DNA of 38,674 nucleotides from Gemmatimonadota bacterium (lineage in GTDB: Bacteria > Gemmatimonadota > Gemmatimonadetes > Longimicrobiales > Gaopeijiaceae): NCBI GenBank assembly GCA_015664885.1, contig DQPL01000003.1:1-38674 (forward strand). Reading direction: 5' to 3'. This document shows positions 27,693-35,082 of the stretch, one piece after another. The first letter of the stretch is position 1. Each line of letters starts with the position of its first letter. The translations under genes and the position numbers were made by a program. The notes below the pieces were generated by a model. It searched no databases. It was not told the origin of the DNA and worked only from the letters and a program-made list of their open reading frames with translations.

Positions 27693-27803
27693 CTACTTCT
27701 CGAGCAAGCCCTTTTCGCGGATCACGTCGGCCAGTTCTCCGCGGGAAGAAACGCCGAGCTTCTGGAAGATGTTCGAGAGGTGCTTCGGCTCGACTCCAAC
27801 CGA
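27693..27803 (-). pseudogene. relic of a LuxR-type regulator C-terminus
   Basis: The 36 codons before the TAG at 27693 read VGVEPKHLSNIFQKLGVSSR followed by GELADVIREKGLLEK. This matches the second half of a LuxR/NarL helix-turn-helix (recognition helix, then KLGVxSRxELxxxxxxxGLL). Upstream on this strand the frame turns to noise and overlaps ogt in antisense, with no start or receiver domain. It looks like the tail of a regulator gene cut off by the arrival or rearrangement of ogt. Confidence 0.6.
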
Positions 27804-27828
27804 TTTGGAGGGCGCGAGCGTCGTTCGT

Positions 27829-28335
27829 GTGCAGCGCATCACCACTCCGCTTGGACCCATGCTGGCAGGAGCGACGGACGATGCTCTCTGCCTACTCAAG
27901 TTCGTCGACCGCCGAGCTCTACTTACGCAGATCGCAAGGATCCGCAAAGGTCTTGGCGCCGTGTTCGTGCCGGACCGGAACCCCATCGTGGAGCAAACGG
28001 CGCGCGAGGTCGAGTCCTATTTCGCCGGAACGCCCGAAGTCTTCACCGTTCCCACGAGCGCGCCAGGTACCGAGTTTCAGAAAACCGTCTGGCGGGCATT
28101 GGCGACCATTCCGTACGGGGAGACTCGCAGTTACGCCGAGTTGGCCCAGACCATCGGCCGCCCCTCCGCCGTGTGCGCGGTCGGCAGCGCGAACGGTATG
28201 AACGCCCTGGCGATCATCGTCCCGTGTCACCGAGTGGTCGGAGCCGACGGTAAGCTGGTGGAATACGGCGGGGGCGTGTGGCGAAAACAGCGCCTCCTAG
28301 AACTGGAAGTGTCCGCAACTGGTGGTCGGACTTAG
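27829..28335 (+). CDS. ogt: methylated-DNA--protein-cysteine S-methyltransferase (Ogt/AGT)
   Basis: 168 residues from GTG 27829, normal for the family. The frame extends upstream (ATG 27769), but that part is antisense to the LuxR relic; no well-placed ribosome site settles the start. The N-terminal half has TTPLGPMLAGATDDALCLLKFVD. The catalytic half has FQKTVWRALATIPYGETRSYAELA (helix-turn-helix), the conserved asparagine in SANGMNALAIIVPCHRVVGADG and the PCHRV active site with its methyl-accepting cysteine. It repairs O6-methylguanine. The opening resembles the AGT half of Ada-like proteins. Confidence 0.9.
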   Translation: MQRITTPLGPMLAGATDDALCLLKFVDRRALLTQIARIRKGLGAVFVPDRNPIVEQTAREVESYFAGTPEVFTVPTSAPGTEFQKTVWRALATIPYGETRSYAELAQTIGRPSAVCAVGSANGMNALAIIVPCHRVVGADGKLVEYGGGVWRKQRLLELEVSATGGRT

Positions 28336-28376
28336 TGTTACGGGAGCTGTGGTCGACCTGGACCCGCCCGGACCGC

Positions 28377-29105
28377 TCAGCTGGCTTCGGCAACCCGTCC
28401 GAAGCGGCGGTTGCGGGAAGAGTACTCGGAAATGGCCTGCGCGAGCGCGTCGCCCTGGAAGTCGGGCCACATGCGGTCGGTGAATACGAGCTCTGCGTAG
28501 GCACACTCCCATAGCAGGAAATCGCTCAGGCGCTTCTCCCCGCCCGTTCTGATGAGCAGGTCCACGTCAGGCGCGGGCTCCTCGGTGTGCATCGCCTGCC
28601 CGAGCAATAGGGAGAGCGAAGCCCGATCGAGGTCCGTGCGGGCGGCCGCGGCGCGGACGGCCGAGACGAGCAGGTCGCGGCTCGAGTAGTCCACAGCCAG
28701 TCGCAGCGAGAGTCGGCGGCATATCTGCGTCGCTTCTTCCGACTCCTCAATGAGGCGTACGAGGTCCGGCGCGAGGCGGTCGCGTCGGCCGATGACCTGT
28801 AGGCGCACGCCCTCTGCCTTGAGCTCGGCGATCTCACTCTTCAAGTATCGGCGGAACAACTTCATGAGTAGTTGGACTTCGCGCTGGGGCCGCTGCCAGT
28901 TGTCGGATGAAAACGCATACAGGGTCAGCACGTCGATGCCGAGGTCGGGCGATGCTTCGACCACCCGGCGGACTGCTTTCGCGCCCTCGCGATGACCCGA
29001 CTCGCGCCGGCGCCCACGCTCTCGGGCCCAGCGCCCGTTCCCGTCCATGATGATCGCTACGTGCAGACCATCCTGCTCGTCCGCACGAAGAGCACTCTGT
29101 GTCAT
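28377..29105 (-). CDS. uppS: isoprenyl (undecaprenyl) diphosphate synthase
   Basis: 242 residues from ATG 29105, GGAGG upstream. [20 protein letters not shown] (~15-34) holds the catalytic aspartate and phosphate-binding [15 protein letters not shown] (~67) and the C-terminal [27 protein letters not shown] are conserved. It makes the C55 carrier for peptidoglycan and other wall polymers by cis addition of isopentenyl units. It is last in a minus-strand run after a regulator/membrane pair; cdsA and dxr, its frequent neighbours, are absent. Confidence 0.96.
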   Translation of the reverse strand: MTQSALRADEQDGLHVAIIMDGNGRWARERGRRRESGHREGAKAVRRVVEASPDLGIDVLTLYAFSSDNWQRPQREVQLLMKLFRRYLKSEIAELKAEGVRLQVIGRRDRLAPDLVRLIEESEEATQICRRLSLRLAVDYSSRDLLVSAVRAAAARTDLDRASLSLLLGQAMHTEEPAPDVDLLIRTGGEKRLSDFLLWECAYAELVFTDRMWPDFQGDALAQAISEYSSRNRRFGRVAEAS

Positions 29106-29150
29106 AGAGCCTGCCTCCGAAAAAAAAGCGGGGCGGCTTCGGCGAGGCGG

Positions 29151-29540
29151 TCAGGCATCGCGCGTCGCACTGATGATGGCTTCCATGTGATCGAGGTAGA
29201 GCTGAAGCTCGCGGCAACCCAACTTCGTCAGCTCGTACTCGGTCCTTGGCATTCTGCTCTCGAACGACTTTTGACATCTCACGTACCCGGCGTCCTCGAG
29301 CCGACGCGCGTGCGCGCTCAGGTTGCCGTCGGTGGCGCCGAGCAGCTCCTTGAGATCGGTGAACGTGAGCGAGCCGTTTACGGCGAGCGCGCTCACGATT
29401 CCGAGCCGGACTCGCTCGTGAATCAGCCGATCGAGCTCCAAGGGATCGGCGGCCTGTGAGTGCTGGCCACGGACTCCTGCCAAGGCAGTCGGCCGAGCGT
29501 CTCCTCGGGCTTTGGGCAAAGCGCCCTGTCTAGCCGCCAT
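29151..29540 (-). CDS. winged-helix transcriptional regulator
   Basis: 129 residues. After a basic N-terminus, ELDRLIHERVRLGIVSALAV, then SLTFTDLKELLGATDGNLSA (turn and recognition helix), then RRLEDAGYVRCQKSFESRMPRTEYELTKLG (wing) give the MarR/ArsR-like single-domain 'transcriptional regulator' fold often paired with a membrane protein. ATG overlaps the end of the membrane-protein gene by 11 nt, so the two are coupled. It may bind the dyad upstream of its partner. Confidence 0.88.
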   Translation of the reverse strand: MAARQGALPKARGDARPTALAGVRGQHSQAADPLELDRLIHERVRLGIVSALAVNGSLTFTDLKELLGATDGNLSAHARRLEDAGYVRCQKSFESRMPRTEYELTKLGCRELQLYLDHMEAIISATRDA

Positions 29541-30147
29541 GTCTCCTCCAGATCAGGATACCGAATAAGATGTGTAGGCCTCCGAAGCCGGCGGCCATGA
29601 ATGCGTTGCCCCACGTCGCCGGAGCGAAGAAGGCGATGGTTCCCAGACCCATGAACGCGGCACCCATGAGTGGGACGGGACGAACGGAGTAGGAGCCGCC
29701 GGTGACTATGCCGGTGCCGTAGAGCAGTAGCCAGGCGCCCGGCAGCTGGTCGATCAATTCGGCCCGCACGAACACCACGGTGAGCACCGCGCCGACCACC
29801 AGAGGCGGGATGAGGTTCCAGGCGAATTTGCGGCCCGGGCCGGTGAGAAGCCCCTCACCCGCCGCCGCCGACTTTCGAATCATCGCGAGCGTCTGCGCCG
29901 ACAGAGCCGCAGCAGCCGCTGCCAGCCAAGTGCCCACCCACATCGAGGGTCCGGACGCCCCGGATGCTGCAAGCGCGGCCGCGATCGCGATCAGCCCCAT
30001 GAGCACGCCGCCGATCCCCGAAACGTGGGTAAAGGACGCAGAGCGCTGCATCGTTTCGCGGATGTAGCGCAGATTGTCCATCGCCCGATCGTGTAGTGCC
30101 ACAGGTCCCCGATCGGGATTGTTGAATTTCTTGGCTGGCAGATTCAT
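29530..30147 (-). CDS. multi-pass membrane protein paired with regulator
   Basis: 205 residues from ATG 30147. Five or six hydrophobic segments are visible: ASFTHVSGIGGVLMGLIAIAA, MWVGTWLAAAAAALSAQTLA, NLIPPLVVGAVLTVVFV, GAWLLLYGTGIVTGG, GAAFMGLGTIAFFAP and AFMAAGFGGLHILFGILIW. No catalytic motif is seen. Such membrane proteins with a coupled winged-helix gene recur in Gemmatimonadota. Function unknown; sensing of a signal for the regulator is inference. Confidence 0.85.
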   Translation of the reverse strand: MNLPAKKFNNPDRGPVALHDRAMDNLRYIRETMQRSASFTHVSGIGGVLMGLIAIAAALAASGASGPSMWVGTWLAAAAAALSAQTLAMIRKSAAAGEGLLTGPGRKFAWNLIPPLVVGAVLTVVFVRAELIDQLPGAWLLLYGTGIVTGGSYSVRPVPLMGAAFMGLGTIAFFAPATWGNAFMAAGFGGLHILFGILIWRRHGG

Positions 30148-30183
30148 AAATGCAGCATGGGGCTGACGCCGAGCACGAACAAG

Positions 30184-30202
30184 TACTTTGCTCCACAAAG
30201 TA
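30184..30202. promoter_or_regulatory. dyad upstream of membrane protein/regulator pair
   Basis: TACTTTG-ctcca-CAAAGTA is a perfect 7+5+7 inverted repeat 37 bases upstream of the membrane-protein start. Its position suits an operator for autoregulation by the downstream winged-helix protein. Binding is inference. Confidence 0.45.
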
Positions 30203-30236
30203 TCCGCGTTCGCCCAGTAGTAGCAACCCTTCGCGT

Positions 30237-31172
30237 CTACTTCGGCGCGATCACCTTCAGGGCAGCGGGTAGAATGCGTGCTTCGACCGTGTGGCCGGCA
30301 GAGCGGCGCACGTCGCCGTCCACCTCGAAGCGCGGCGGAGCCGGGAACTCCATTCGGAAGCCGCTGTCGGCGATCACCTCCACGCGATCCGAGGTCACGT
30401 GCCGACCGCGCTCAGCCAGATTGAACAGCCTGAGACGGGACAGTGGAGATGCGTCGCTAATCTGACACGCGTGCAACTTCCCGTCCTGGACGGTTGCATC
30501 CGGAGCGATGGGAAAGCCCCCCCCAAAGAAGGGCGCGTTCGAAACAGTGACCATAAGGTACCCCCCGCTACGCTCTTCACCGCCCTCGCTGCTGAGTCGC
30601 AGCTCGACGCCCGGGAAACGAAAGAGTTGCTGCAGTGCGGTGATCTTGTAGAGCAGTTCACCCTTGAGAAACCGTGCGCCGGCGGCAGCATCGATCACCG
30701 CGATATCAAAGCCGAACCCGATCAGGTTCAGGAAATAGCGCGTCTGCCAGCGTTCGGGAGTGTGCTCCGAGGCGCTCTCGGTTTCGACCCGCCCCACGTC
30801 CACGATCCTGATGTTGCCGGATGTCAGGACCTTGACTGCCGCCCCCACGTCAGATGGATCAAAGCCCAAGCTCCGGCCGAAGTCGTTGCCGGTACCGTTG
30901 GGCAGGATGCCGAGCGTGATGTCGTCGCGTCCGCTCGCGAGTAGCCGGTCCGCCACATTGCTCCAGGTGCCGTCGCCTCCAACGGCCACGACCACGTCGT
31001 AGCCCTCGGCGGTAGCCTTGTCGGCGAGCGCGATCTCTCCCCCGGGCTCGGCCGACTCGGCGAAGGTGACGTCGTCCAGTTGATCCGAGAGCAACTGGCG
31101 GTAGACCTCGATGCGCCGCTTACCGCGTCCGCGGCCCGAGGCCGGATTGAAGATGACGAAGTGGCGCGGCAC
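30237..31172 (-). CDS. diacylglycerol/lipid kinase family protein (YegS/DgkB type)
   Basis: 311 residues from GTG 31172, five bases after the upstream stop. FVIFNPASGRGRGKRR (~6-21), the VVAVGGDGTWSNVADRLL nucleotide motif (~75) and LGILPNGTGNDFGRSLG (~100) are the DAGK catalytic-domain signatures. The C-terminal beta region includes FFGGGFPIAPDATVQDGKL. It phosphorylates diacylglycerol or a related lipid to the phosphate. Product could feed the neighbouring CDP-diacylglycerol genes, though they are on the other strand. Confidence 0.93.
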   Translation of the reverse strand: MPRHFVIFNPASGRGRGKRRIEVYRQLLSDQLDDVTFAESAEPGGEIALADKATAEGYDVVVAVGGDGTWSNVADRLLASGRDDITLGILPNGTGNDFGRSLGFDPSDVGAAVKVLTSGNIRIVDVGRVETESASEHTPERWQTRYFLNLIGFGFDIAVIDAAAGARFLKGELLYKITALQQLFRFPGVELRLSSEGGEERSGGYLMVTVSNAPFFGGGFPIAPDATVQDGKLHACQISDASPLSRLRLFNLAERGRHVTSDRVEVIADSGFRMEFPAPPRFEVDGDVRRSAGHTVEARILPAALKVIAPK

Positions 31173-31177
31173 CGTGC

Positions 31178-31861
31178 TCAGAGTTCGAGTAGGGGCTCGA
31201 AGGTCTGCTGGCCCGCCTGGTACCACTGCTCACGGAAGGGATACGTGTTCACGTCTTCGATCGTGAGCCCTTCGGTCATCGCATGCTCGTAAAGCGTGAG
31301 CGAACCGTTCTCCTCCTCGTGCTCGGAGTGTGGGGCCTCCATGTAGATGTTCGCCTTGAACTTGGCGTCGGCCCCAGCTTCCACTGTGAACGCGTTGTAG
31401 AGGTTCTTGGTGGGAGCGTACTCGTGCTTGGTGACGGTGAAGTCGAGTACCGGCGTGTCGCCATCCCGGACCGTGACCTCCATCGCATCGCCAGACTCGG
31501 TCATCGAGATGTCGAGGTCCGACATGTAGTGCGGCAGATGCCAGCGCTCGATCGCGTGCAGGCGCGATGCCTCGGACGACGTGCCGACGCAGAACGGGAA
31601 GAACGCAGCCTTGGGCAGCGGTTTGCCGGGCTCCACCATGGGCGGAACGATCACCGCGAGCACGACCTCGAAGTAATGTCCAACCTCGCTCTCCGTGAAC
31701 TCGAAGCAGGTGAGTGCAAGGATACTCCGTTCGTGCTGCATCTCCAGAGGCTCCAGGTGGGACGGCAGTAGCTTGCGCGCGTCCGATGTGGGCATCTCGA
31801 AGAAGGCTCCCACGCAGTTTCGGAAGCCGTAGTACGTGTAATCCATGTCGCTCATGTGCAT
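31178..31861 (-). CDS. acetoacetate decarboxylase-like protein
   Basis: 227 residues from ATG 31861 (ATG 31855 possible). Layout fits the ADC superfamily: GFRNCVGAFFEMPTSDARKLLPSHLEPLE, then HYFEVVLAVIVPP, then FFPFCVGTSSEASRL. In true ADC a Schiff-base lysine sits in a GFPKK-like motif; the matching place here reads ERWHLPHYMSDLD with no lysine pair. So the fold is likely but decarboxylase activity is doubtful. It is co-transcribed with the lipid kinase. Confidence 0.6.
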   Translation of the reverse strand: MHMSDMDYTYYGFRNCVGAFFEMPTSDARKLLPSHLEPLEMQHERSILALTCFEFTESEVGHYFEVVLAVIVPPMVEPGKPLPKAAFFPFCVGTSSEASRLHAIERWHLPHYMSDLDISMTESGDAMEVTVRDGDTPVLDFTVTKHEYAPTKNLYNAFTVEAGADAKFKANIYMEAPHSEHEEENGSLTLYEHAMTEGLTIEDVNTYPFREQWYQAGQQTFEPLLEL

Positions 31862-31918
31862 GTTCGTCTTGATGCTGGTTGGCGAGACCGGTTAGGCTTC
31901 GCCGTCCACCGCACGTCA

Positions 31919-32728
31919 GTGCCAGTCGTCATTCGTCCTGCGCTCTCAGAGGCGTCTCGTTTGAAGCTCCGCGGCTACCTCGCCATCACCGCCGTTTGCG
32001 CGGTCATCCTGCTCTGCGATCCGATACAGCGTTTCTTGATCGTTCCTTCAGGCTGGCTCTTTCCTTCCCGTCGCGACCGCATCCTCGTCGCATGGGCCCA
32101 ATGGCTGTGCTGGGTGGTAACGGCACCTTTGTCATGGATCGGCGGAGCCTCTCTCCCCGAGCCGTTGAAAGTGCCCTCCGGGCCAGGGATTCTGATCTTA
32201 ATGAACCACCAGTCGCTCATCGACATCCCACTGATCGTGAGGTGCATCGACAACGGGTACCCCCGTATCGTGACGCGCCGACGCTACGCGCGTTGGATCC
32301 CGCTAATCTCACACGTGCTCAAGCTATATCAATTCCCGCTGGTAGACCCCGCGGCAACGGCGGGTCAGACTCGCAGGATGTTGAGAAAACTCCAAGAGTC
32401 GGCTCGAACGTCCGAGGTGCCGTTCATGATCTTCCCCGAAGGGCACCGCACCAGGGACGGCGAGATCGGGCCGTTCATGACAACCGGCCTCAGGCTCATC
32501 CTGAGGGCTCGGCCCTGGCGGGTCTATGCCTTTGTTGTTGACGGTTATTCGGGTTACCCCAAGTTGTCCGACTTCCTCGCAGGCATGGCCAAACTCGAGG
32601 GGCGCATCGAGTTGGTGGGAGAGTTCGACTGGCCGGATCCGAAGGGCGACCACAATGCGTTCGCCACCGAAATCCGGCAGCGGATGATCGATCGTTTGGC
32701 TGAGATACGGGGGGCCTCGGCCGCGTGA
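31919..32728 (+). CDS. 1-acyl-sn-glycerol-3-phosphate acyltransferase (PlsC type)
   Basis: 269 residues from GTG 31919; an in-frame GTG at 31856 would overlap the divergent gene. An N-terminal hydrophobic segment (GYLAITAVCAVILLCDPIQRFLIV) anchors it. The acyltransferase motifs are LMNHQSLIDIPLI (HxxxxD) and FPEGHRTRDG (block III). It would acylate lysophosphatidic acid to phosphatidic acid at the membrane. It overlaps the next gene by GTGA and is first of a three-gene unit. Confidence 0.9.
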   Translation: MPVVIRPALSEASRLKLRGYLAITAVCAVILLCDPIQRFLIVPSGWLFPSRRDRILVAWAQWLCWVVTAPLSWIGGASLPEPLKVPSGPGILILMNHQSLIDIPLIVRCIDNGYPRIVTRRRYARWIPLISHVLKLYQFPLVDPAATAGQTRRMLRKLQESARTSEVPFMIFPEGHRTRDGEIGPFMTTGLRLILRARPWRVYAFVVDGYSGYPKLSDFLAGMAKLEGRIELVGEFDWPDPKGDHNAFATEIRQRMIDRLAEIRGASAA

Positions 32729-33699
32729 AGGACGCGTCAATCTCCTTGGCCAGCGAACTGGCCGGCGCGCTCGTCGGAATCGGCGCCGGCTCCATCAGGT
32801 CGATCCTGCTGTACGGATCCCACATGCTGGGCGCCAACCCAGACCGACACAGCGCCGTCGATTTCGTGGTGATCGTCGACGAATACAGAGCCTTCTACGC
32901 TGCGCTCAACGAAGCCGGCGAACTACACCGGCCGACCTGGCTGCTGTCCTTCATGGCCGGATTCCTGCCGCCGAACGCCATTGCCTTCGCCCCGGACGAC
33001 GGGCGCAACGGAATCGCGAAATGCATCATCGTCAGCCGCTTCCATCTGGAGCGGGCGTTGGGGCCGGACCCCCCGGACCACTTTCTGCTTGGCCGACTGG
33101 TTCAGAAGGTAGGCCCGGTGTACAGCGTGACCGTAGAGGACGCCGAGTGGGTCGAGCAGCAACTGGCCTCGGCCCGTCACGGGGTCCTGGAATGGATGAA
33201 GCCGTACCTGGACGGCCCCATCGACGCGGAGCGACTGGGCCGACGCATGCTGGAGGTGTGCTATGGCGGCGAGATTCGGCCCGAGTCGAGGCAGCGCGCG
33301 AACCGGATTTTCGAGAGCCAGGCCGGGCACTTTCGAGAGCACTTCGGCCTCGTGTTGGCGCGCGGCGCGGAGCGGGGCGTGCTCGTCGAGAGTATCCATC
33401 ACGAGGCAGACCGCACGCGGGCGCTGGCCACCTACGAGCTGGCGCGTCCGGCGTCGGCAGCGTCGCGCAGGAAGTGGCGTCGTCACTTTCGGAAATCGAA
33501 GGCCCGGGCAACCGCCAGGTGGTTCAAGCACATGGCGACCTTCGCCAACTGGCTGCCATACGTCGTGCGCAAGGTGGAACGGCATCGCGGTGAACGAATC
33601 GAGCTCACCGCGCTGGAAAGACGGCTTCCACTCATCTTCTTGTGGCCGCGGGCCATCAAGGTGCTGTTGACGCGACCGCCCAAAGAGCTTTCGCGATGA
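32725..33699 (+). CDS. Tam41-like CDP-diacylglycerol synthase (putative phosphatidate cytidylyltransferase)
   Basis: 324 residues, GTG 32725 overlapping the plsC stop. No membrane helices are seen. By pattern it follows mitochondrial Tam41/Mmp37: SILLYGSHMLGAN (~27; GYGSG in Tam41), AVDFVVIVDEYRAFYAALNE (~44; nucleotidyltransferase aspartate and FHxxN), IAKCIIVSRFHLERAL (~97; KYGVxxxxxLxxDL), FLLGRLVQKVGPV (~120; AGRLQKPV) and EVCYGGEIRPES (~167; SYxGDIR). Tam41 makes CDP-diacylglycerol from phosphatidic acid and CTP on the mitochondrial inner membrane. Position between PlsC and a CDP-alcohol phosphatidyltransferase supports that same step. This is recognition by motif order, not a search result. 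Confidence 0.75.
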   Translation: MKDASISLASELAGALVGIGAGSIRSILLYGSHMLGANPDRHSAVDFVVIVDEYRAFYAALNEAGELHRPTWLLSFMAGFLPPNAIAFAPDDGRNGIAKCIIVSRFHLERALGPDPPDHFLLGRLVQKVGPVYSVTVEDAEWVEQQLASARHGVLEWMKPYLDGPIDAERLGRRMLEVCYGGEIRPESRQRANRIFESQAGHFREHFGLVLARGAERGVLVESIHHEADRTRALATYELARPASAASRRKWRRHFRKSKARATARWFKHMATFANWLPYVVRKVERHRGERIELTALERRLPLIFLWPRAIKVLLTRPPKELSR

Positions 33700-34430
33700 C
33701 CCCGGACCTCACGGTCCTGCTCGCCGTGCTCGCGTTGGCGCTCGCCACGATTCTGGTGTACGCCGTGAGTGCCGCGCGAACTGCTGCGGACCCGCACGAA
33801 GTGGTCGATCGCGGCAGCTTCGTACTCGGCGGTTTCATACGGAGCTGGTTCTACTGGTTCATTGGACCGCTGGTGAGGCTCTCCCTCGCTCTGAAGATCT
33901 CGCCCACGTTCTTCAACTTGCTCGGGGTCGCGCTCGGGATCGCGGCGGGCGTCGCCTTTGCGACGGGTCACATAACGCTCGGCGGTTGGGGCGTGTTGCT
34001 GGGTGGGGCGGCGGATGTGTTCGACGGACGCATCGCACGCGCGCGCGGACTGGCGAACCAGCGTGGAGCGTTCCTCGATTCCACGCTCGATCGCTTCGCG
34101 GAAGTCGGCGCCTTCGTCGGATTGGCCGTGCTCTTCCGGGAGTCGGCCCTGGCGCTGACCTTAGTTGTGACCGCCCTAGGGGGGTCCTTGCTCGTCAGCT
34201 ACGCGCGTGCGCGGGGGGAGAGCGTAGGCGTGGTGTGCAAACAGGGCATCATGCAGCGAGCCGAACGCCTGCTGCTCATCGGATTCGCCGGACTCTTCGA
34301 CCCTGTTGCGACGCTCTGGGCCGGCTGGGACTCCGGTACGCTACTCATTGCGGTCCTGGGCCTCGTTGCCGTCGGCACCCTACTTACGGCGGTCTTCCGG
34401 ACCGTGTGGATCGCACGAAGATTGTCGTAA
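33696..34430 (+). CDS. CDP-alcohol phosphatidyltransferase family membrane protein
   Basis: 244 residues from ATG 33696, overlapping the Tam41-like stop as ATGA. The family signature DG(x)2AR(x)8G(x)3D(x)3D is intact as DGRIARARGLANQRGAFLDSTLD (~114-136). About six helices surround it, beginning TVLLAVLALALATILVYAV. It swaps an alcohol for CMP on CDP-diacylglycerol, giving a phospholipid such as PGP, PI-phosphate, PS or another. The head group cannot be told from the sequence. It ends the plsC-Tam41 unit. Confidence 0.93.
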   Translation: MTPDLTVLLAVLALALATILVYAVSAARTAADPHEVVDRGSFVLGGFIRSWFYWFIGPLVRLSLALKISPTFFNLLGVALGIAAGVAFATGHITLGGWGVLLGGAADVFDGRIARARGLANQRGAFLDSTLDRFAEVGAFVGLAVLFRESALALTLVVTALGGSLLVSYARARGESVGVVCKQGIMQRAERLLLIGFAGLFDPVATLWAGWDSGTLLIAVLGLVAVGTLLTAVFRTVWIARRLS

Positions 34431-34615
34431 CCGTCAGTCGGACTGTCGCTTAGACGGCGGCGACCCCTCGCCAGATCTTGTGCCGCGCGCCTACGTACGT
34501 ACTGTCGTCACCCGCTCTCCGTAATCGCCCCTGCGAGCTATGTCAAAGTGCGCAGGGAATCGCCTGCCCCGTATAGCGATCCCCCGAGCGTACACAAAAA
34601 GATGGAGAGGATCTG
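34431..34615. other. intergenic start of a 650-bp gap
   Basis: No gene or clear terminator follows the phosphatidyltransferase stop. The dyad TACGTACGTA (34493-34502) is the only short palindrome noticed. Confidence 0.4.
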
Positions 34616-34969
34616 ATGAAGCTGGCCAAGGACTACAATGTCCGCCCGATGGGTTCAACAAGTGCCGTACCAGCGGTTCCCCACCGCAAGGGTGAAGGGA
34701 CTGTCCGTATGGGGTCGCTCCCCGAGGAATCCCACCTCGTTGATCGTCGCGCGAATTCTACTGCTGCCGTGCGGCGCATCGCGCTCCCAAACAAGCTGAG
34801 TGGTTACAGGCTCGGCTCCCGTGAGCAAAGCCCTCCTTTAAGCAGGGGGTGGGCCTCATGCGGGCGGCGCCCCTTCGGGCGGCTTGTGTTTCCGCTCTCC
34901 CGGCGAGGTCGGGAGAGCATGGAGGTCCCGCCTCCGGCAGTGGAGCCGGAAGCGGCGCCTTTGTCGTGA
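34616..34969 (+). CDS. doubtful small ORF
   Basis: 117 residues from ATG 34616 with GGAGAGGA 7-14 bases upstream. The first ~40 residues (MKLAKDYNVRPMGSTSAVPA) look like plausible soluble protein; the rest is Arg/Pro-rich and runs across three tandem hairpins, which is unlike coding sequence. Composition after ~34800 suggests RNA or DNA structure rather than protein. A short real peptide with a wrong 3' end is possible. No family recognised. Confidence 0.25.
   Translation: MKLAKDYNVRPMGSTSAVPAVPHRKGEGTVRMGSLPEESHLVDRRANSTAAVRRIALPNKLSGYRLGSREQSPPLSRGWASCGRRPFGRLVFPLSRRGRESMEVPPPAVEPEAAPLS
34868..34950. repeat. cluster of three hairpins
   Basis: Three consecutive stems: a GCGCCCCTTCGGGCGGC stem-loop (around 34867-34883, TTCG loop), a perfect 9-bp stem GCTCTCCCG...CGGGAGAGC (34894-34902, 34910-34918), and TCCGGC-agtgga-GCCGGA (34933-34950). 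They lie about 70-150 bp before the promoter of the monooxygenase gene. They could be a terminator array, a REP-like element or a small RNA. No known riboswitch was recognised. Confidence 0.45.
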
Positions 34970-35020
34970 GCGGACTCAGCGACTCGTCATTTGTTGCGTT
35001 CGGGTCGAGAAACGTAGGGT

Positions 35021-35050
35021 TTGACTTGGGTGAGTAAGCCTTTGTAACCT
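35021..35050 (+). promoter_or_regulatory. probable sigma-70 promoter of the monooxygenase unit
   Basis: TTGACT (35021-35026) and TAACCT (35045-35050), spacer 18 bp, 33 bp before the start codon at 35083, which itself follows a strong GGGAGG ribosome site (35069-35074). The -35 is near perfect; the -10 is weak. Confidence 0.5.
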
Positions 35051-35082
35051 AAAGGTCTGTCGTCTGTAGGGAGGTTGCACGA

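Noticed and set aside
34616-34969. Known riboswitch upstream of the monooxygenase gene
   Set aside because: Hairpins are present but no conserved core of cobalamin, c-di-GMP, TPP or similar classes could be recognised.
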